Below are positions 16,718 through 26,187 of a DNA stretch of 64,000 bases, piece after piece. Source of the stretch: an uncultured Anaeromusa sp. (lineage in GTDB: Bacteria; Bacillota; Negativicutes; Anaeromusales; Anaeromusaceae); assembly GCF_963676855.1 (NCBI RefSeq), contig NZ_OY781460.1, positions 2,023,520 through 2,087,519 on the forward strand, given 5' to 3'. The position numbers and the translations under genes are program-made. The notes beneath the pieces were generated by a model. That model did no database searches and had not been told where the DNA came from. It worked only from the letters and a program-made list of their open reading frames with translations. Position 1 is the stretch's first letter, and each line of letters opens with the position of its first letter.

Positions 16718-17799
16718 AACTGGCCTTTTTTGCCGTAACTGCTAAAGGGGCGAAGTTGGCGGTAACCCTGGCCCAAGTGCTGCCTGCGGCGCAGGTAGAT
16801 GTGTATGCCAAGCATGCTGAATCGAAGGAGCGAGAGGTTTGCCTACCGTTAGACTCTTTGGCGGAAACAGTGAAATTGCGTTTTGCCGACTGCGACGGAT
16901 TGGTGTTCTTTATGGCTTTGGGTATTGTGGTGCGCATGGTAGGACCGCTGCTTGTAGACAAGCGGCAGGATCCGGCTGTGGTGGCAGTAGACGACGGAGG
17001 CCACTTTGCCATCAGTGTTCTTTCCGGACATATTGGCGGCGCTAACGAGCTGACACAGCAAGTCGCGGAGGCTATTGACGCCGTGCCGGTTATTACCACG
17101 GCTACTGATGTATCCGGCGCAGTCGCGGCGGATGTGCTGGCGGTTAAGTTGGGCTTGAAGCTGGAACCTTTTGGGCAAATGAAATACATTAATGCCGCGT
17201 TAGCGGCGGGAAAGCCTGTTGCATTTTTATTGGATGAGACACTGCCTCGGGCCACAACATGGCGAGAGCGGGCGGCGGAACTGGGCGTGGATTTTCAACC
17301 TCTCAGCGCTTGGCAAGGCGGCGAAGAATGCCTGGTGATTCTCAGTGATCGTTGGCAGCCGGCTTTAGCGGCGCATATGGCGCATGTGCTCTATTTGCGC
17401 CCGCCCAGCCTGTTGTTAGGCATGGGCTGCCGCAAAGGAGCTTCAGTAGAGGTGGTAGCGCAGGCGGCGCAAGAAGCGCTGGCGGCAAAGGGGTATTCTG
17501 CCGCTAGTGTGGCCTCATTGGGCAGCGCCTGGGTTAAACTGGAGGAAGCAGGCTTGCAAGCTCTGGCTGCAGCATGGCAGATTCCGTTTATTTGTTATGA
17601 AAAAGAGTCCCTAGCCCAAGCGGTCAAGGACTATCAATTGGAGCAATCAAATTTTGTATCTCAACAGATTGGAGTTGGAAATGTATGCGAAGCAGCCGCA
17701 TGTCTACAGAATCAGTACAAACAGGGGGAACTAGTCATCCCAAAAACCAAACGAGGACCGGTAACGGTGGCGGTGGTACGGGGCGGGTTATCGTCATAG
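16714..17799 (+). CDS. cbiG: Cobalt-precorrin-5A hydrolase
   Basis: A 361-residue CbiG, which opens the ring lactone and releases the C20 fragment as acetaldehyde in the anaerobic pathway. The N-terminal half carries MALGIVVRMVGPLL and SGHIGGANELT; the C-terminal domain begins with GMGCRKGAS near residue 231. CbiG and CbiD together mark the oxygen-independent route. Its last 115 bases are also read in another frame as the N-terminus of CbiH. Confidence 0.92.
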   Translation: MKLAFFAVTAKGAKLAVTLAQVLPAAQVDVYAKHAESKEREVCLPLDSLAETVKLRFADCDGLVFFMALGIVVRMVGPLLVDKRQDPAVVAVDDGGHFAISVLSGHIGGANELTQQVAEAIDAVPVITTATDVSGAVAADVLAVKLGLKLEPFGQMKYINAALAAGKPVAFLLDETLPRATTWRERAAELGVDFQPLSAWQGGEECLVILSDRWQPALAAHMAHVLYLRPPSLLLGMGCRKGASVEVVAQAAQEALAAKGYSAASVASLGSAWVKLEEAGLQALAAAWQIPFICYEKESLAQAVKDYQLEQSNFVSQQIGVGNVCEAAACLQNQYKQGELVIPKTKRGPVTVAVVRGGLSS

Positions 17800-18515
17800 G
17801 TATTGGCCCCGGCAGCCTGGAAGATATGACGCCGCGGGCGCGGACCGCTATTGAAACGGCGCAAGTGGTGGCAGGCTATGATACGTATATTGAGTTAATT
17901 GAGCCCCTTTTGGCGGGGAAGCCGGTGATTGGCACTGGCATGATGCAGGAAGTGGAACGCTGTCAGGCGGCGGTGGATGAAGCGAAAGCAGGCAAAGTGG
18001 TGGCTGTGGTATCCAGCGGCGATCCGGGCGTATACGGGATGGCGGGCTTGGTGCTGGAGCTGGCCCAAAAGCTGCCGGCAGAGCAGCGACCGGAAGTAGA
18101 GATCATTCCAGGCATCAGTGCCGTAAGCGCTGCTGCGGCCGTATTGGGCGCACCGTTAATGCACGATTTTGCGGTCATCAGTCTTAGTGATTTGTTGACT
18201 CCCTGGGAACTGATTGTGCGGCGCGTTAAAGCCGCGGTGGAAGCCGATTTCGTGATTGCTCTTTACAATCCCAAAAGCAGCCGCCGTACCATGCAGATTG
18301 AAGAAGTGCGTCGCTTGGCGCTGGAGGTTCGGCCGGGTGCAACGCCTGTAGGTATTGTGCGCCATGCTACGCGCAGCAAGGAAGAATACACGTTGTCTGA
18401 TTTAGACAATTTCACCAATGAATTTATCGATATGTTCTCGTTGGTCATTATCGGCAACAGCCAGTCTTATGTGCAGGACGGACGCATGATTACACCGCGG
18501 GGGTATAAGCTGTGA
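17685..18515 (+). CDS. cbiH: Precorrin-3B / cobalt-precorrin-3 C17-methyltransferase
   Basis: A 276-residue tetrapyrrole methylase that drives ring contraction. The conserved body begins at GRVIVIGIGPGS and includes SSGDPGVYGMA and IALYNPKSSRR. No ATG, GTG or TTG lies between the conserved body and the in-frame ATGs at 17700 and 17685, so the protein must carry an extra N-terminus of about 30 residues rich in Gly, Thr and Ser, read over the 3' end of cbiG. The ATG at 17685 has GGAGTTGGAA upstream and is chosen. Confidence 0.85.
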   Translation: MRSSRMSTESVQTGGTSHPKNQTRTGNGGGGTGRVIVIGIGPGSLEDMTPRARTAIETAQVVAGYDTYIELIEPLLAGKPVIGTGMMQEVERCQAAVDEAKAGKVVAVVSSGDPGVYGMAGLVLELAQKLPAEQRPEVEIIPGISAVSAAAAVLGAPLMHDFAVISLSDLLTPWELIVRRVKAAVEADFVIALYNPKSSRRTMQIEEVRRLALEVRPGATPVGIVRHATRSKEEYTLSDLDNFTNEFIDMFSLVIIGNSQSYVQDGRMITPRGYKL

Positions 18516-19285
18516 TTTTCTGCATTGCCGGCACCGGAGATGGTCGGGCGCTGGCGCTTCGTCTGCGCAAGGAAAACGGGCCGGTGCTAGTGAGCGTTGT
18601 CAGTGAGTATGGCGAGCGATTGGTGCAGGAGGCGGATCTGGCGGTAGTGCAGACGGCTCTTGATCAAGCGGGCATGGAAGCGTTTTTACAAGACCAAGGT
18701 GTTCACCTAGTGGTGGATGCCAGCCATCCCTATGCAGTGAATGTTTCGCGCAATGCGATGGCGGCCTGCGAGAAGGTAAAAGTGCCTTATGTGCGTTATG
18801 AGCGCCCTGCCAGCGACTTGCCGGAGTACAAAAAACTGCATGTAGCTGCAGATTATGAAGAAGCGGCTAGGCTGGCTGCCGGTTTTGGCGAGACCATTTT
18901 TTTGACCACAGGGAGTCGTCAGCTTGGCATCTTTCGAGCTGAGCCGCTGCTGCAAGGCAAGCGTCTTGTAGCCAGGGTGCTACCGGAGGCGGCGGTGTTG
19001 GAACAGTGCCGAAACCTTGGCTTTTTACCTAAAGATATTGTGGCGATGCAGGGGCCTTTTTCGTTGGAACTCAATCAAGCTCTGTATCGGGCTTTTCAAG
19101 CAGAGGTCGTTGTCTTGAAGAACAGCGGCAATCCCGGCGGTTGCGCAGAGAAAATTGCCGCGGCCGTAGCGTTGGAACTGGAAGTAGTGTTAGTCGACAG
19201 GCCACGCCTGTCTTACCCGGTTTGCTGCACAACAGAGCAGCAGGTACTGCAGCAGGTTGCTAAATTGGTAACAGGAGGAAAGTAA
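18512..19285 (+). CDS. cbiJ: Cobalt-precorrin-6A reductase
   Basis: A 257-residue CbiJ/CobK reductase, which uses a reduced pyridine nucleotide to reduce the macrocycle after C1 methylation. The DASHPYAVNVSRNA and TTGSRQLGIF motifs are characteristic of the family. It starts at GTG 18512 in a GTGA overlap with cbiH and ends two bases before cbiC. Confidence 0.9.
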   Translation: MIFCIAGTGDGRALALRLRKENGPVLVSVVSEYGERLVQEADLAVVQTALDQAGMEAFLQDQGVHLVVDASHPYAVNVSRNAMAACEKVKVPYVRYERPASDLPEYKKLHVAADYEEAARLAAGFGETIFLTTGSRQLGIFRAEPLLQGKRLVARVLPEAAVLEQCRNLGFLPKDIVAMQGPFSLELNQALYRAFQAEVVVLKNSGNPGGCAEKIAAAVALELEVVLVDRPRLSYPVCCTTEQQVLQQVAKLVTGGK

Positions 19286-19287
19286 TT

Positions 19288-19914
19288 ATGGAATTTATGA
19301 CCGACCCTCAAGGAATTGAGCGCAAGAGCATGGAAATTATCGCCCCTCACGTAGCAGGCTTGTCTTTGACACCGGAAGCGGTAAAGGTATATTCTCGCAT
19401 GATTCATGCTTCCGGAGATCCGCAGTATGCGGAAGTGATTGAAGTACATGCCGACGCCGTAGCGGCCGGGCAGAAAGCCATTCGCGAAGGCAAGAATGTT
19501 TACTCTGACGTGGAAATGGTGCGTACCGGCATTAATAAGAAACGTTTGGCGCAGTTTGGTTGTCAGGTGGAATGTTTGATTGCCGACGAAACGGTGGCGG
19601 TTCAGGCTAAAGAGGCAGGGATCACGCGTTCCATGGCAGCCATGCGGACGTTCGGTGCTAAACTGGACGGCGCTATTGTGGCTATTGGCAATGCACCGAC
19701 CGCTCTTTTTGAAGTAATCCGTCTGATGCAGGAGGAAGGCGTTCGGCCTGCGCTGATTATCGGCGTGCCTGTGGGTTTTGTGGGCGCCGCCGAATCCAAA
19801 GATTTTTTGGCGGAAGTATCGCCGGTTCCCTATATTACCGTGCGCGGCAATAAAGGCGGCAGTCCGATTGCGGCTTCGGCTTTGAACGCGATTTTGTACC
19901 AAATAGCGGAATAG
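19288..19914 (+). CDS. cbiC: Cobalt-precorrin-8 methylmutase
   Basis: A 208-residue CbiC/CobH, which moves the methyl group from C11 to C12 to give cobyrinic acid. The IERKSMEII segment and the catalytic-His motif RMIHASGDP (residues ~45-53) are intact. The length is standard. It follows cbiJ by two bases behind GGAGGAAAG. Confidence 0.93.
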   Translation: MEFMTDPQGIERKSMEIIAPHVAGLSLTPEAVKVYSRMIHASGDPQYAEVIEVHADAVAAGQKAIREGKNVYSDVEMVRTGINKKRLAQFGCQVECLIADETVAVQAKEAGITRSMAAMRTFGAKLDGAIVAIGNAPTALFEVIRLMQEEGVRPALIIGVPVGFVGAAESKDFLAEVSPVPYITVRGNKGGSPIAASALNAILYQIAE

Positions 19915-19944
19915 AACGGGGCTGTCGGGAGGAGGATTTTGCCG

Positions 19945-21342
19945 ATGGAAGAAAAGGAAAAGCTTGTGCATCGTCCACGGCTGGTTATTGCAGGCACCCA
20001 AAGCGGTGTAGGCAAAACGACCCTTGTGACAGGATTGTTGGCGGCGCTGCGCAGCCAAGGCAAGGCGGTGCAGTCTTTTAAGATCGGCCCGGACTATATT
20101 GATCCCGGTTTTCACGCGCTGGCCAGCGGCCGAGCGGCGCACAATTTGGATAGCTGGCTGGTGCCGCAGGAAAAATTGCCGCCCTTATTCGTTAAGGCGG
20201 CGGCAGAAGCCGATATTTCCATTATTGAGGGCGTAATGGGGCTGTACGATGGCGGCCGTCAAGGCATCAGCAGTACGGCATCGTTGGCCAAACTGCTTCA
20301 GGCGCCGGTAGTGTTGGTGCTGGACGTCAAGTCTATGGGAGAGAGCGCTGCGGCGATCGCCCTGGGCTTCCGCCAATACGATCAGGAAGTCTGGTTTGCC
20401 GGGGTAATCTTGAATCGCGTCGGCTCGGCTTCGCATGAGCGTATGGTGCGCGAAGCGTTAGAGCGGCAAAATATTCCGGTGCTAGGTTGCTTGCATCGGC
20501 AAGAAGACTTGCGTCTGCCAGAGCGTCACTTGGGGTTGACCCCAGTCACGGAGCAGGCTCTGGATGTGGTTGTGGCGGCGATGGGGCGGTCTGTTGGTCA
20601 GGCTCTGGACTTAGAGGCTTTATGCGTCTTGGCCCAAAAAGCGCCTGCTTTGCCCTCGCCTGCGGCAACGTCGGCCTTGCCTGTACGAAGGGCGCGTTTG
20701 GGCGTAGCCCGAGACGAAGCTTTTTCTTTTTATTATCCCGAAAGCATGGGGGTTTTGACGCGCTGCGGTGCGGAATTGATTCCTTTTAGTCCGTTGGAGG
20801 ATGCAGCCTTGCCTGAGGTGGACGGCTTGTTTTTCGGCGGCGGTTTTCCGGAAATGTTTGCTCCGCAATTAACAGCGAATACTTCCATGCGTGAGGCTGT
20901 AAGGCGAGCTGCGGCAAGGGGCATGCCCATTTACGCGGAATGCGGCGGACTGATGTATCTGACGGAAAGCTTGGAAGATTTTTCGGGGGAGCGCTATAAC
21001 ATGGCGCAAGTAGTGCCGGCGCGATGCCGGATGGAAAAAAAGCTACAGACTGTGGGTTATGTGACAGCATCGTTGCAGGTGGACAGCCTGTTGGGAAAAG
21101 CTAGCGCTCGATTTCAAGGCCATGAGTTCCATTTTTCTAGTATGGAACCGTTAACAGAACCCTTTCCCTGGGCCTTTTCTTTTGAAAAAATGCGTACTGG
21201 CGCTGTCTATCCAGGGGGTTATGCTTCGCAAAACGTGCTGGCTTCCTATCTGCACCTGCATTTTGCAGGCAATGAAGAGGCTGCGGAAGAGCTGGTAACG
21301 GCCTGCGCAGCGTATGCGGCAAGGAGGAATGGCCGTGGCTGA
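19945..21342 (+). CDS. cbiA: Cobyrinic acid a,c-diamide synthase
   Basis: A 465-residue glutamine- and ATP-dependent amidotransferase. The P-loop GTQSGVGKTTL is near residue 16; the C-terminal class I glutaminase domain has FFGGGFPEMF and the nucleophile in YAECGGLMYL. It amidates the a and c side chains. The ATG at 19945 is 10 bases from GGGAGGAGG; the in-frame TTG at 19939 is too close to it. The end overlaps cobU. Confidence 0.92.
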   Translation: MEEKEKLVHRPRLVIAGTQSGVGKTTLVTGLLAALRSQGKAVQSFKIGPDYIDPGFHALASGRAAHNLDSWLVPQEKLPPLFVKAAAEADISIIEGVMGLYDGGRQGISSTASLAKLLQAPVVLVLDVKSMGESAAAIALGFRQYDQEVWFAGVILNRVGSASHERMVREALERQNIPVLGCLHRQEDLRLPERHLGLTPVTEQALDVVVAAMGRSVGQALDLEALCVLAQKAPALPSPAATSALPVRRARLGVARDEAFSFYYPESMGVLTRCGAELIPFSPLEDAALPEVDGLFFGGGFPEMFAPQLTANTSMREAVRRAAARGMPIYAECGGLMYLTESLEDFSGERYNMAQVVPARCRMEKKLQTVGYVTASLQVDSLLGKASARFQGHEFHFSSMEPLTEPFPWAFSFEKMRTGAVYPGGYASQNVLASYLHLHFAGNEEAAEELVTACAAYAARRNGRG

Positions 21343-21892
21343 GATTATGTTGGTAACCGGCGGCGCCCGCAGTGGGAAGAGTGCTTTTGCCGAACGGCGT
21401 GTAGCGGCTATGGCGGAGCAAGTGGGCTATATTGCGACAGCGCAAGCCTGGGACGAAGAAATGCGTTTGCGTATTGCCATACACCGGCGGCGGCGTCCGG
21501 CAGGCTGGCAAACCTTTGAAGCGCCGCGGGAAGCGGCGGCGGTACTGGAGAAGGCGGCAGGCGCGACTAAGGCGATTCTATTTGATTGCCTGACGATGTT
21601 TGTTACCAACTGCATGTGCCAGGAAGATTTCCCGGCAGACCCGGAGGCTGGGCAGCGGTATATTGCCAAGGAGACGGAAGCGTTACTGTGCGCGGCGAGG
21701 CAAGCAACTTGTCCGGTAGTATTTGTTACCAATGAAGTGGGGTTGGGTATTGTGCCGGACAATGCAATGTCCCGAGCTTTTAGGGACTATGCGGGCTGGG
21801 TGAATCAGCAGGTGGCTGCCCAGGCGCAGCAGGTCTTTCTAGTTGTCAGCGGCCTGGCGGTGGATGTACGCCGTTTGGCGGAAACGGAATAA
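21335..21892 (+). CDS. cobU: Adenosylcobinamide kinase / guanylyltransferase
   Basis: A 185-residue bifunctional CobU that phosphorylates adenosylcobinamide and transfers GMP to it. VTGGARSGKSAFAER is the P-loop; IAIHRRRRP near residue 49 contains the His that is guanylylated in the family. The GTG at 21335 is seven bases from AAGGAGG; the ATG at 21329 is almost on top of that site and less likely. It overlaps cbiA by eight bases. Confidence 0.9.
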   Translation: MAEIMLVTGGARSGKSAFAERRVAAMAEQVGYIATAQAWDEEMRLRIAIHRRRRPAGWQTFEAPREAAAVLEKAAGATKAILFDCLTMFVTNCMCQEDFPADPEAGQRYIAKETEALLCAARQATCPVVFVTNEVGLGIVPDNAMSRAFRDYAGWVNQQVAAQAQQVFLVVSGLAVDVRRLAETE

Positions 21893-21927
21893 AAGAGAAG
21901 CGATAGCGAACAGAGGAGGCGTTGGGC

Positions 21928-23448
21928 ATGGCTAAGACCATCATGCTCCAAGGAACCAGTTCTCATGTAGGTAAGAGCATTTTAACAACCGCTCTTTGCC
22001 GGATCTTTTTGCAGGACGGCCTGCGTGTCGTTCCTTTTAAAGCGCAGAATATGGCGCTGAATTCCTATGTAACCAAATACGGCGAGGAAATGGGGCGGGC
22101 CCAGGTAGCCCAGGCAGAGGCCGCCGGACTAGAGCCTATGGTGGAGATGAATCCTGTGCTCTTAAAGCCTACAGGCGATTCCCGCTCCCAGGTAGTGCTG
22201 ATGGGTCGCCCCATCGGCAACATGACGGCTCAGGAATATCATCAAGGCTATAGCCTGCAGGCGCTCGATACCGTGAAGGCTTGCTTAGAAAAGCTGCATG
22301 ATAAATTTGACCGCATTGTTATCGAAGGCGCCGGCAGTCCGGCGGAGGTCAATCTCAAAGCCAATGACATTGTTAACATGCGCATAGCTAAATTGGCGCC
22401 GGCACCAGTGCTGCTGGTAGCGGACATTGATCGCGGCGGTGCGCTGGCATCAGTGGTAGGAACGCTGGAACTGTTGGAACCGGACGAACGGGAATTGGTG
22501 AAAGGCATTATTATCAATAAGTTTCGCGGCGATATTCGTCTTTTGCAGCCAGCTCTTGAGTTTTTGGAAACGAAGACAGGCAAGCCGGTACTGGGGGTTA
22601 TTCCGCATTTGGCTGACTTAGGCATTGACGACGAGGACTCTGTTTCCTTGGAAGATAAGCAGACCGTTCAAACCAAAGAAATTGACGTGGCGGTGCTGCG
22701 TACGCCGAAGATCAGCAATTTTACGGATTTCGACGCTCTTGGAGCCGAACCGGATGTGGCTGTGCGCTATGTGCGTCAAGGAGAAGCGTTGGGCAAGCCG
22801 GATCTTATTATTCTGCCGGGTAGTAAAAATACAGTGGAGGACTTGCTGTATTTGCGTGAACATGGGTATGAAAAAGCCATTAAAGAGCTCCACACCCAAG
22901 ACGTACCTGTCATCGGTATTTGCGGCGGGTATCAGATGTTGGGTCAGACGGTTTTTGATCCGGAGCATACCGAGTCCGACTATGATGAAACGCCGGGTTT
23001 GGGGCTTTTGGATACGACAACGACCTTTGTGGCGGAAAAAATGACGCAGCAAGTGAGCGCCCGTGGTCTGTCTGACCGCTTTTTGGGTATCAAAGCCAGT
23101 GGCTTGGAGCTGAAGGGTTATGAAATTCATATGGGTCGTACGGAATTTGCTGCGGGGACAGAGGCTGCATTTCAGATTGAAGAACGTTCCTGTCAAAAGG
23201 TATCCAGTCCGGATGGGGCGGTGGCTTCCTCTGGTTTGGTCCTTGGCACCTATTTGCACGGTATCTTTGATAATGACTCCTACCGGGGACTCCTTGCTAA
23301 TGTCTTGCGGCAGCGTAAAGGGTTAGCGCCGCTGGATCGGTCCGGAGATACTCAGGCGCGCAAGGAAGCTGCGTATAACCGTCTGGCGGCAGTTGTACGG
23401 GAAAACTTGGATATGCCCAGGCTGTATGCCATTGTGGAGGGCAAGTAG
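21928..23448 (+). CDS. cbiP: Cobyric acid synthase
   Basis: A 506-residue glutamine-dependent amidotransferase that amidates side chains b, d, e and g of adenosylcobyrinic diamide. The N-terminal P-loop region GTSSHVGKSILTTA, PFKAQNMALNS, and the glutaminase nucleophile in GICGGYQMLG are present. The ATG at 21928 follows AGAGGAGG. The stop is directly followed by cbiB. Length fits the family. Confidence 0.94.
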   Translation: MAKTIMLQGTSSHVGKSILTTALCRIFLQDGLRVVPFKAQNMALNSYVTKYGEEMGRAQVAQAEAAGLEPMVEMNPVLLKPTGDSRSQVVLMGRPIGNMTAQEYHQGYSLQALDTVKACLEKLHDKFDRIVIEGAGSPAEVNLKANDIVNMRIAKLAPAPVLLVADIDRGGALASVVGTLELLEPDERELVKGIIINKFRGDIRLLQPALEFLETKTGKPVLGVIPHLADLGIDDEDSVSLEDKQTVQTKEIDVAVLRTPKISNFTDFDALGAEPDVAVRYVRQGEALGKPDLIILPGSKNTVEDLLYLREHGYEKAIKELHTQDVPVIGICGGYQMLGQTVFDPEHTESDYDETPGLGLLDTTTTFVAEKMTQQVSARGLSDRFLGIKASGLELKGYEIHMGRTEFAAGTEAAFQIEERSCQKVSSPDGAVASSGLVLGTYLHGIFDNDSYRGLLANVLRQRKGLAPLDRSGDTQARKEAAYNRLAAVVRENLDMPRLYAIVEGK

Positions 23449-24414
23449 ATGCTGCCAAGCGCATGGACCGGTGAATTATGGATGCTGCTGGGAGCGGTGC
23501 TTTTGGACCAACTGCTGGGCGATCCCAACAGCCGCTGGCATCCGGTAGTGCTTATTGGCCGAGTCATTTCCTGGGGAGAGGCCTGCTTGCTGCGCCTGAC
23601 GCAGAGCTCATGGCGGCAGCAGGCATCAGGCGCAGTGCTCGTGGCGGTTGTACTGGCCGTTGCGTATGGCAGTGCTTGGTGCTGGATGCAGCTGTTGGCC
23701 TTGGGGGGCAACGAAGCGCAATGGCTTGGAGGCGCTTTGCTCTTGAGCTTTACTATTTCGCCGCGCAGCTTGGCTGCTGCCGGCAGTGAAATTCGAGATT
23801 TTTTGACGGCAGGAAATATGGTGGAAGCACGGCGCAAAGTAGGCTGGATTGTTGGGCGGGACACAGCGGACCTGGATGAAGGAGAAGTCACAAGAGCTAC
23901 AGTGGAAACCGTGGCGGAAAACATTGTCGATGGCATTATTTCGCCTCTTTGTTATTTTCTGCTTGGCGGTGTGCCTCTAGCTTTTTTATACCGCGCCGTC
24001 AATACGCTGGATTCCATGGTGGGTTATCATAATGAACGCTATGAGCATTTCGGCAAAGTGGCTGCCAGGGTTGATGACGTTTTCAATTGGCTTCCAGCTA
24101 GATTGACAGCGTTGCTGCTTTTGGGGGCTGCTTGGTTTTTGCGTTTAGATTGGCGCAACGCTTGGCAAATGATGCTCCGTGATGCGGCAGCGCATCCTAG
24201 TCCGAACAGTGGTTATGCGGAGGCGACAGTGGCTGGCGCTTTGGGCGTGCAATTGGGCGGGTTAAACTATTATGGCGGGGTGGCTTCGCTGCGAGCGAAA
24301 ATGGGCGAGCCCAAAGAAGCGCTGCAAGGGCGTCACATTACCCAAACGATCCGTCTGATGCAAGGTGCGGTAGCTCTGTTTCTTTTGCTTGCCAGCCTGC
24401 TGTTGGGATGGTAG
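23449..24414 (+). CDS. cbiB: Adenosylcobinamide-phosphate synthase (membrane)
   Basis: A 321-residue membrane protein that attaches (R)-1-amino-2-propanol phosphate to adenosylcobyric acid. Typical segments are DQLLGDPNSRWHPVVLIGR, the ATVETVAENIVDG motif and NTLDSMVGYHNERY. About five membrane spans are predicted. The ATG follows the cbiP stop without a gap. Confidence 0.93.
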   Translation: MLPSAWTGELWMLLGAVLLDQLLGDPNSRWHPVVLIGRVISWGEACLLRLTQSSWRQQASGAVLVAVVLAVAYGSAWCWMQLLALGGNEAQWLGGALLLSFTISPRSLAAAGSEIRDFLTAGNMVEARRKVGWIVGRDTADLDEGEVTRATVETVAENIVDGIISPLCYFLLGGVPLAFLYRAVNTLDSMVGYHNERYEHFGKVAARVDDVFNWLPARLTALLLLGAAWFLRLDWRNAWQMMLRDAAAHPSPNSGYAEATVAGALGVQLGGLNYYGGVASLRAKMGEPKEALQGRHITQTIRLMQGAVALFLLLASLLLGW

Positions 24415-24447
24415 TCTAAAGAAGAATGGAGATGCCGGAGGGAAAAC

Positions 24448-25197
24448 ATGTTCAATGATTTTTTATTGGGATTGCAGTTTTTGACGCGTCTGCGTTTGTC
24501 GGGAGAGTTATTTTGGGATGAAAAAGGCTGCGGCCGCAGCGTACGCTATTTTCCGCTGGTCGGAGCCGTGCTGGGCTTGTGCTTTGTAGCTGCTTGGCAG
24601 GTGCTGTATGTTTGGCTTCCTACTTGGGTTAGTACGTACCCGCCGACGGTAGTTGTTACCCTCTTGACGGCGTTGCCGATTCTCTTGACAGGTGGGTTGC
24701 ACTGCGACGGCTTTATGGATACCATGGACGGTCTTTTTTCTGGCCGTCATCGGCCACGGATGTTGGAAATCATGAAGGACAGCCGTGTGGGCGCCCATGG
24801 GGTGACCACTTTTTTCATGCTCTTTGCTTTGAAATGGTCTCTGATTGCCGATTTGGCGTCGCTGACTTTACCGGCGGCGCTTTTTGCCATGCCTGTATTA
24901 GGACGCTTGGCGATGGTAGTGGGCATTACCTGCTTTCCATACGCTCGGGAAAACGGCATGGGACGCGCTTTTGCCGCGTATGCAGGTGAGGGTGCTTTGT
25001 GGATCGCGTTGGTGCTTTCTTTTTTGCTGGTGCTGCCTTTGGGCGGCCAGGGCTTGATTGCCTTGGTAGCGGCGCTGGTGTGTGCTTTTGTCTGTGGCTT
25101 TTTGATCAGTCGCAAGCTGGGCGGACTGACAGGCGACGTATATGGAGCGATGACGGAAATTACGGAAGTTATCGTCTTGCTGGCTTTTTTGTATTAG
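24448..25197 (+). CDS. cobS: Adenosylcobinamide-GDP ribazoletransferase (cobalamin synthase)
   Basis: A 249-residue integral membrane enzyme that joins the activated corrinoid and alpha-ribazole or its phosphate. GGLHCDGFMDTMDGLF is the conserved Asp-rich motif of CobS, and LGGLTGDVYGAMTEITE near the C-terminus is equally typical. Six or seven membrane spans are predicted. RBS GGAGG lies upstream. Confidence 0.92.
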   Translation: MFNDFLLGLQFLTRLRLSGELFWDEKGCGRSVRYFPLVGAVLGLCFVAAWQVLYVWLPTWVSTYPPTVVVTLLTALPILLTGGLHCDGFMDTMDGLFSGRHRPRMLEIMKDSRVGAHGVTTFFMLFALKWSLIADLASLTLPAALFAMPVLGRLAMVVGITCFPYARENGMGRAFAAYAGEGALWIALVLSFLLVLPLGGQGLIALVAALVCAFVCGFLISRKLGGLTGDVYGAMTEITEVIVLLAFLY

Positions 25198-25221
25198 AAC
25201 AGGATGGAGGAATCAAGACGC

Positions 25222-26187
25222 ATGGGCGAAAAAACGTCCCCGCAGTATAAAAATATACCTGGAGAATTGGCAAACGGACAAATTCTGGAGGTTCGCGTTC
25301 CAGGATCTTGCGGTGAATTGACGCAGGGCCTGGTAGACGAAGATTACTTTCTGGTTACCTGTCCTATTGGCAGTTATTCCCGGGCCATGCTGCGTCCTGC
25401 CAAGGCGCCGGCTGTTTTGGGAGGAGTTAAAACCCAACAAGCAGTGGCGAAGACGCTTCTTTTCTTGGGTGAAAAGAAGCTCTCAGGAGAACTGGAAATT
25501 TGTTCGCAATTGCCAGTAGGCAAGGGCATGTCTTCCAGCAGCGCCGATATCGGTGCTGCCTGCCAAGCGGTGGCTCTTTCTTTTGGGCGGGTTCTTGCAC
25601 CGCAAGAGCTCTTGACGCTGGCGGCGGAGGTGGAACCTACTGATGGAGTGTTCTGTCCTGGTATTGCACAAATCGCGCATGTGACAGGCGCTGCATTTTG
25701 CAGTTTGGGGGAACCACCGGCGATTATGGTTTCCGTCTGGGACCAAGGCGGCCAGGTGGATACGCAGCGTTTTAATGAGCGTCAGGAACTGCACTGTTTT
25801 AATCGGGCCAAGGAACGCGTGGTTCGTCAAGCGGTGAAATGCATAAAACGGGGCATGGCGGAACAAGAAGCGTTTTGGTTAGGCCATGGCGCTATGCTTA
25901 GCGCGCGGGCTAATCAGATTTTGCTGCCCAAGCTAGAGCTGGAGCTACTCTGGTCACTGGCCTTGCAGCAAGGAGCGATCGGCGTCAATGTGGCTCATAG
26001 CGGTACGGTGTTAGGGGTTCTATGGAAAGGCGATGTAGCTCCAGAAACGATAGAAACCTTGCAGGCGCGGGTACAGCAAGAATTGCCGCAGCTTTCTTTT
26101 TTGGGAAGCTGGCCGCTGGTGTCCGGCGGCAGTTGGTATCGTTGTGGAAATGAGGGGGAAGAGCATGACTGGGTTCGCTGCTTTTGA
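25222..26187 (+). CDS. pduX: L-threonine kinase (PduX-type GHMP kinase)
   Basis: A 321-residue GHMP-superfamily kinase. The N-terminal VPGSCGELTQG and the ATP-binding PVGKGMSSSSADIGA loop are characteristic of PduX, which makes L-threonine phosphate, the precursor of the aminopropanol linker. The ATG at 25222 has GGAGG 11 bases upstream; the in-frame ATG at 25204 has no good site. It lies between cobS and cobD, whose product uses threonine phosphate, which strengthens the call. Confidence 0.88.
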   Translation: MGEKTSPQYKNIPGELANGQILEVRVPGSCGELTQGLVDEDYFLVTCPIGSYSRAMLRPAKAPAVLGGVKTQQAVAKTLLFLGEKKLSGELEICSQLPVGKGMSSSSADIGAACQAVALSFGRVLAPQELLTLAAEVEPTDGVFCPGIAQIAHVTGAAFCSLGEPPAIMVSVWDQGGQVDTQRFNERQELHCFNRAKERVVRQAVKCIKRGMAEQEAFWLGHGAMLSARANQILLPKLELELLWSLALQQGAIGVNVAHSGTVLGVLWKGDVAPETIETLQARVQQELPQLSFLGSWPLVSGGSWYRCGNEGEEHDWVRCF

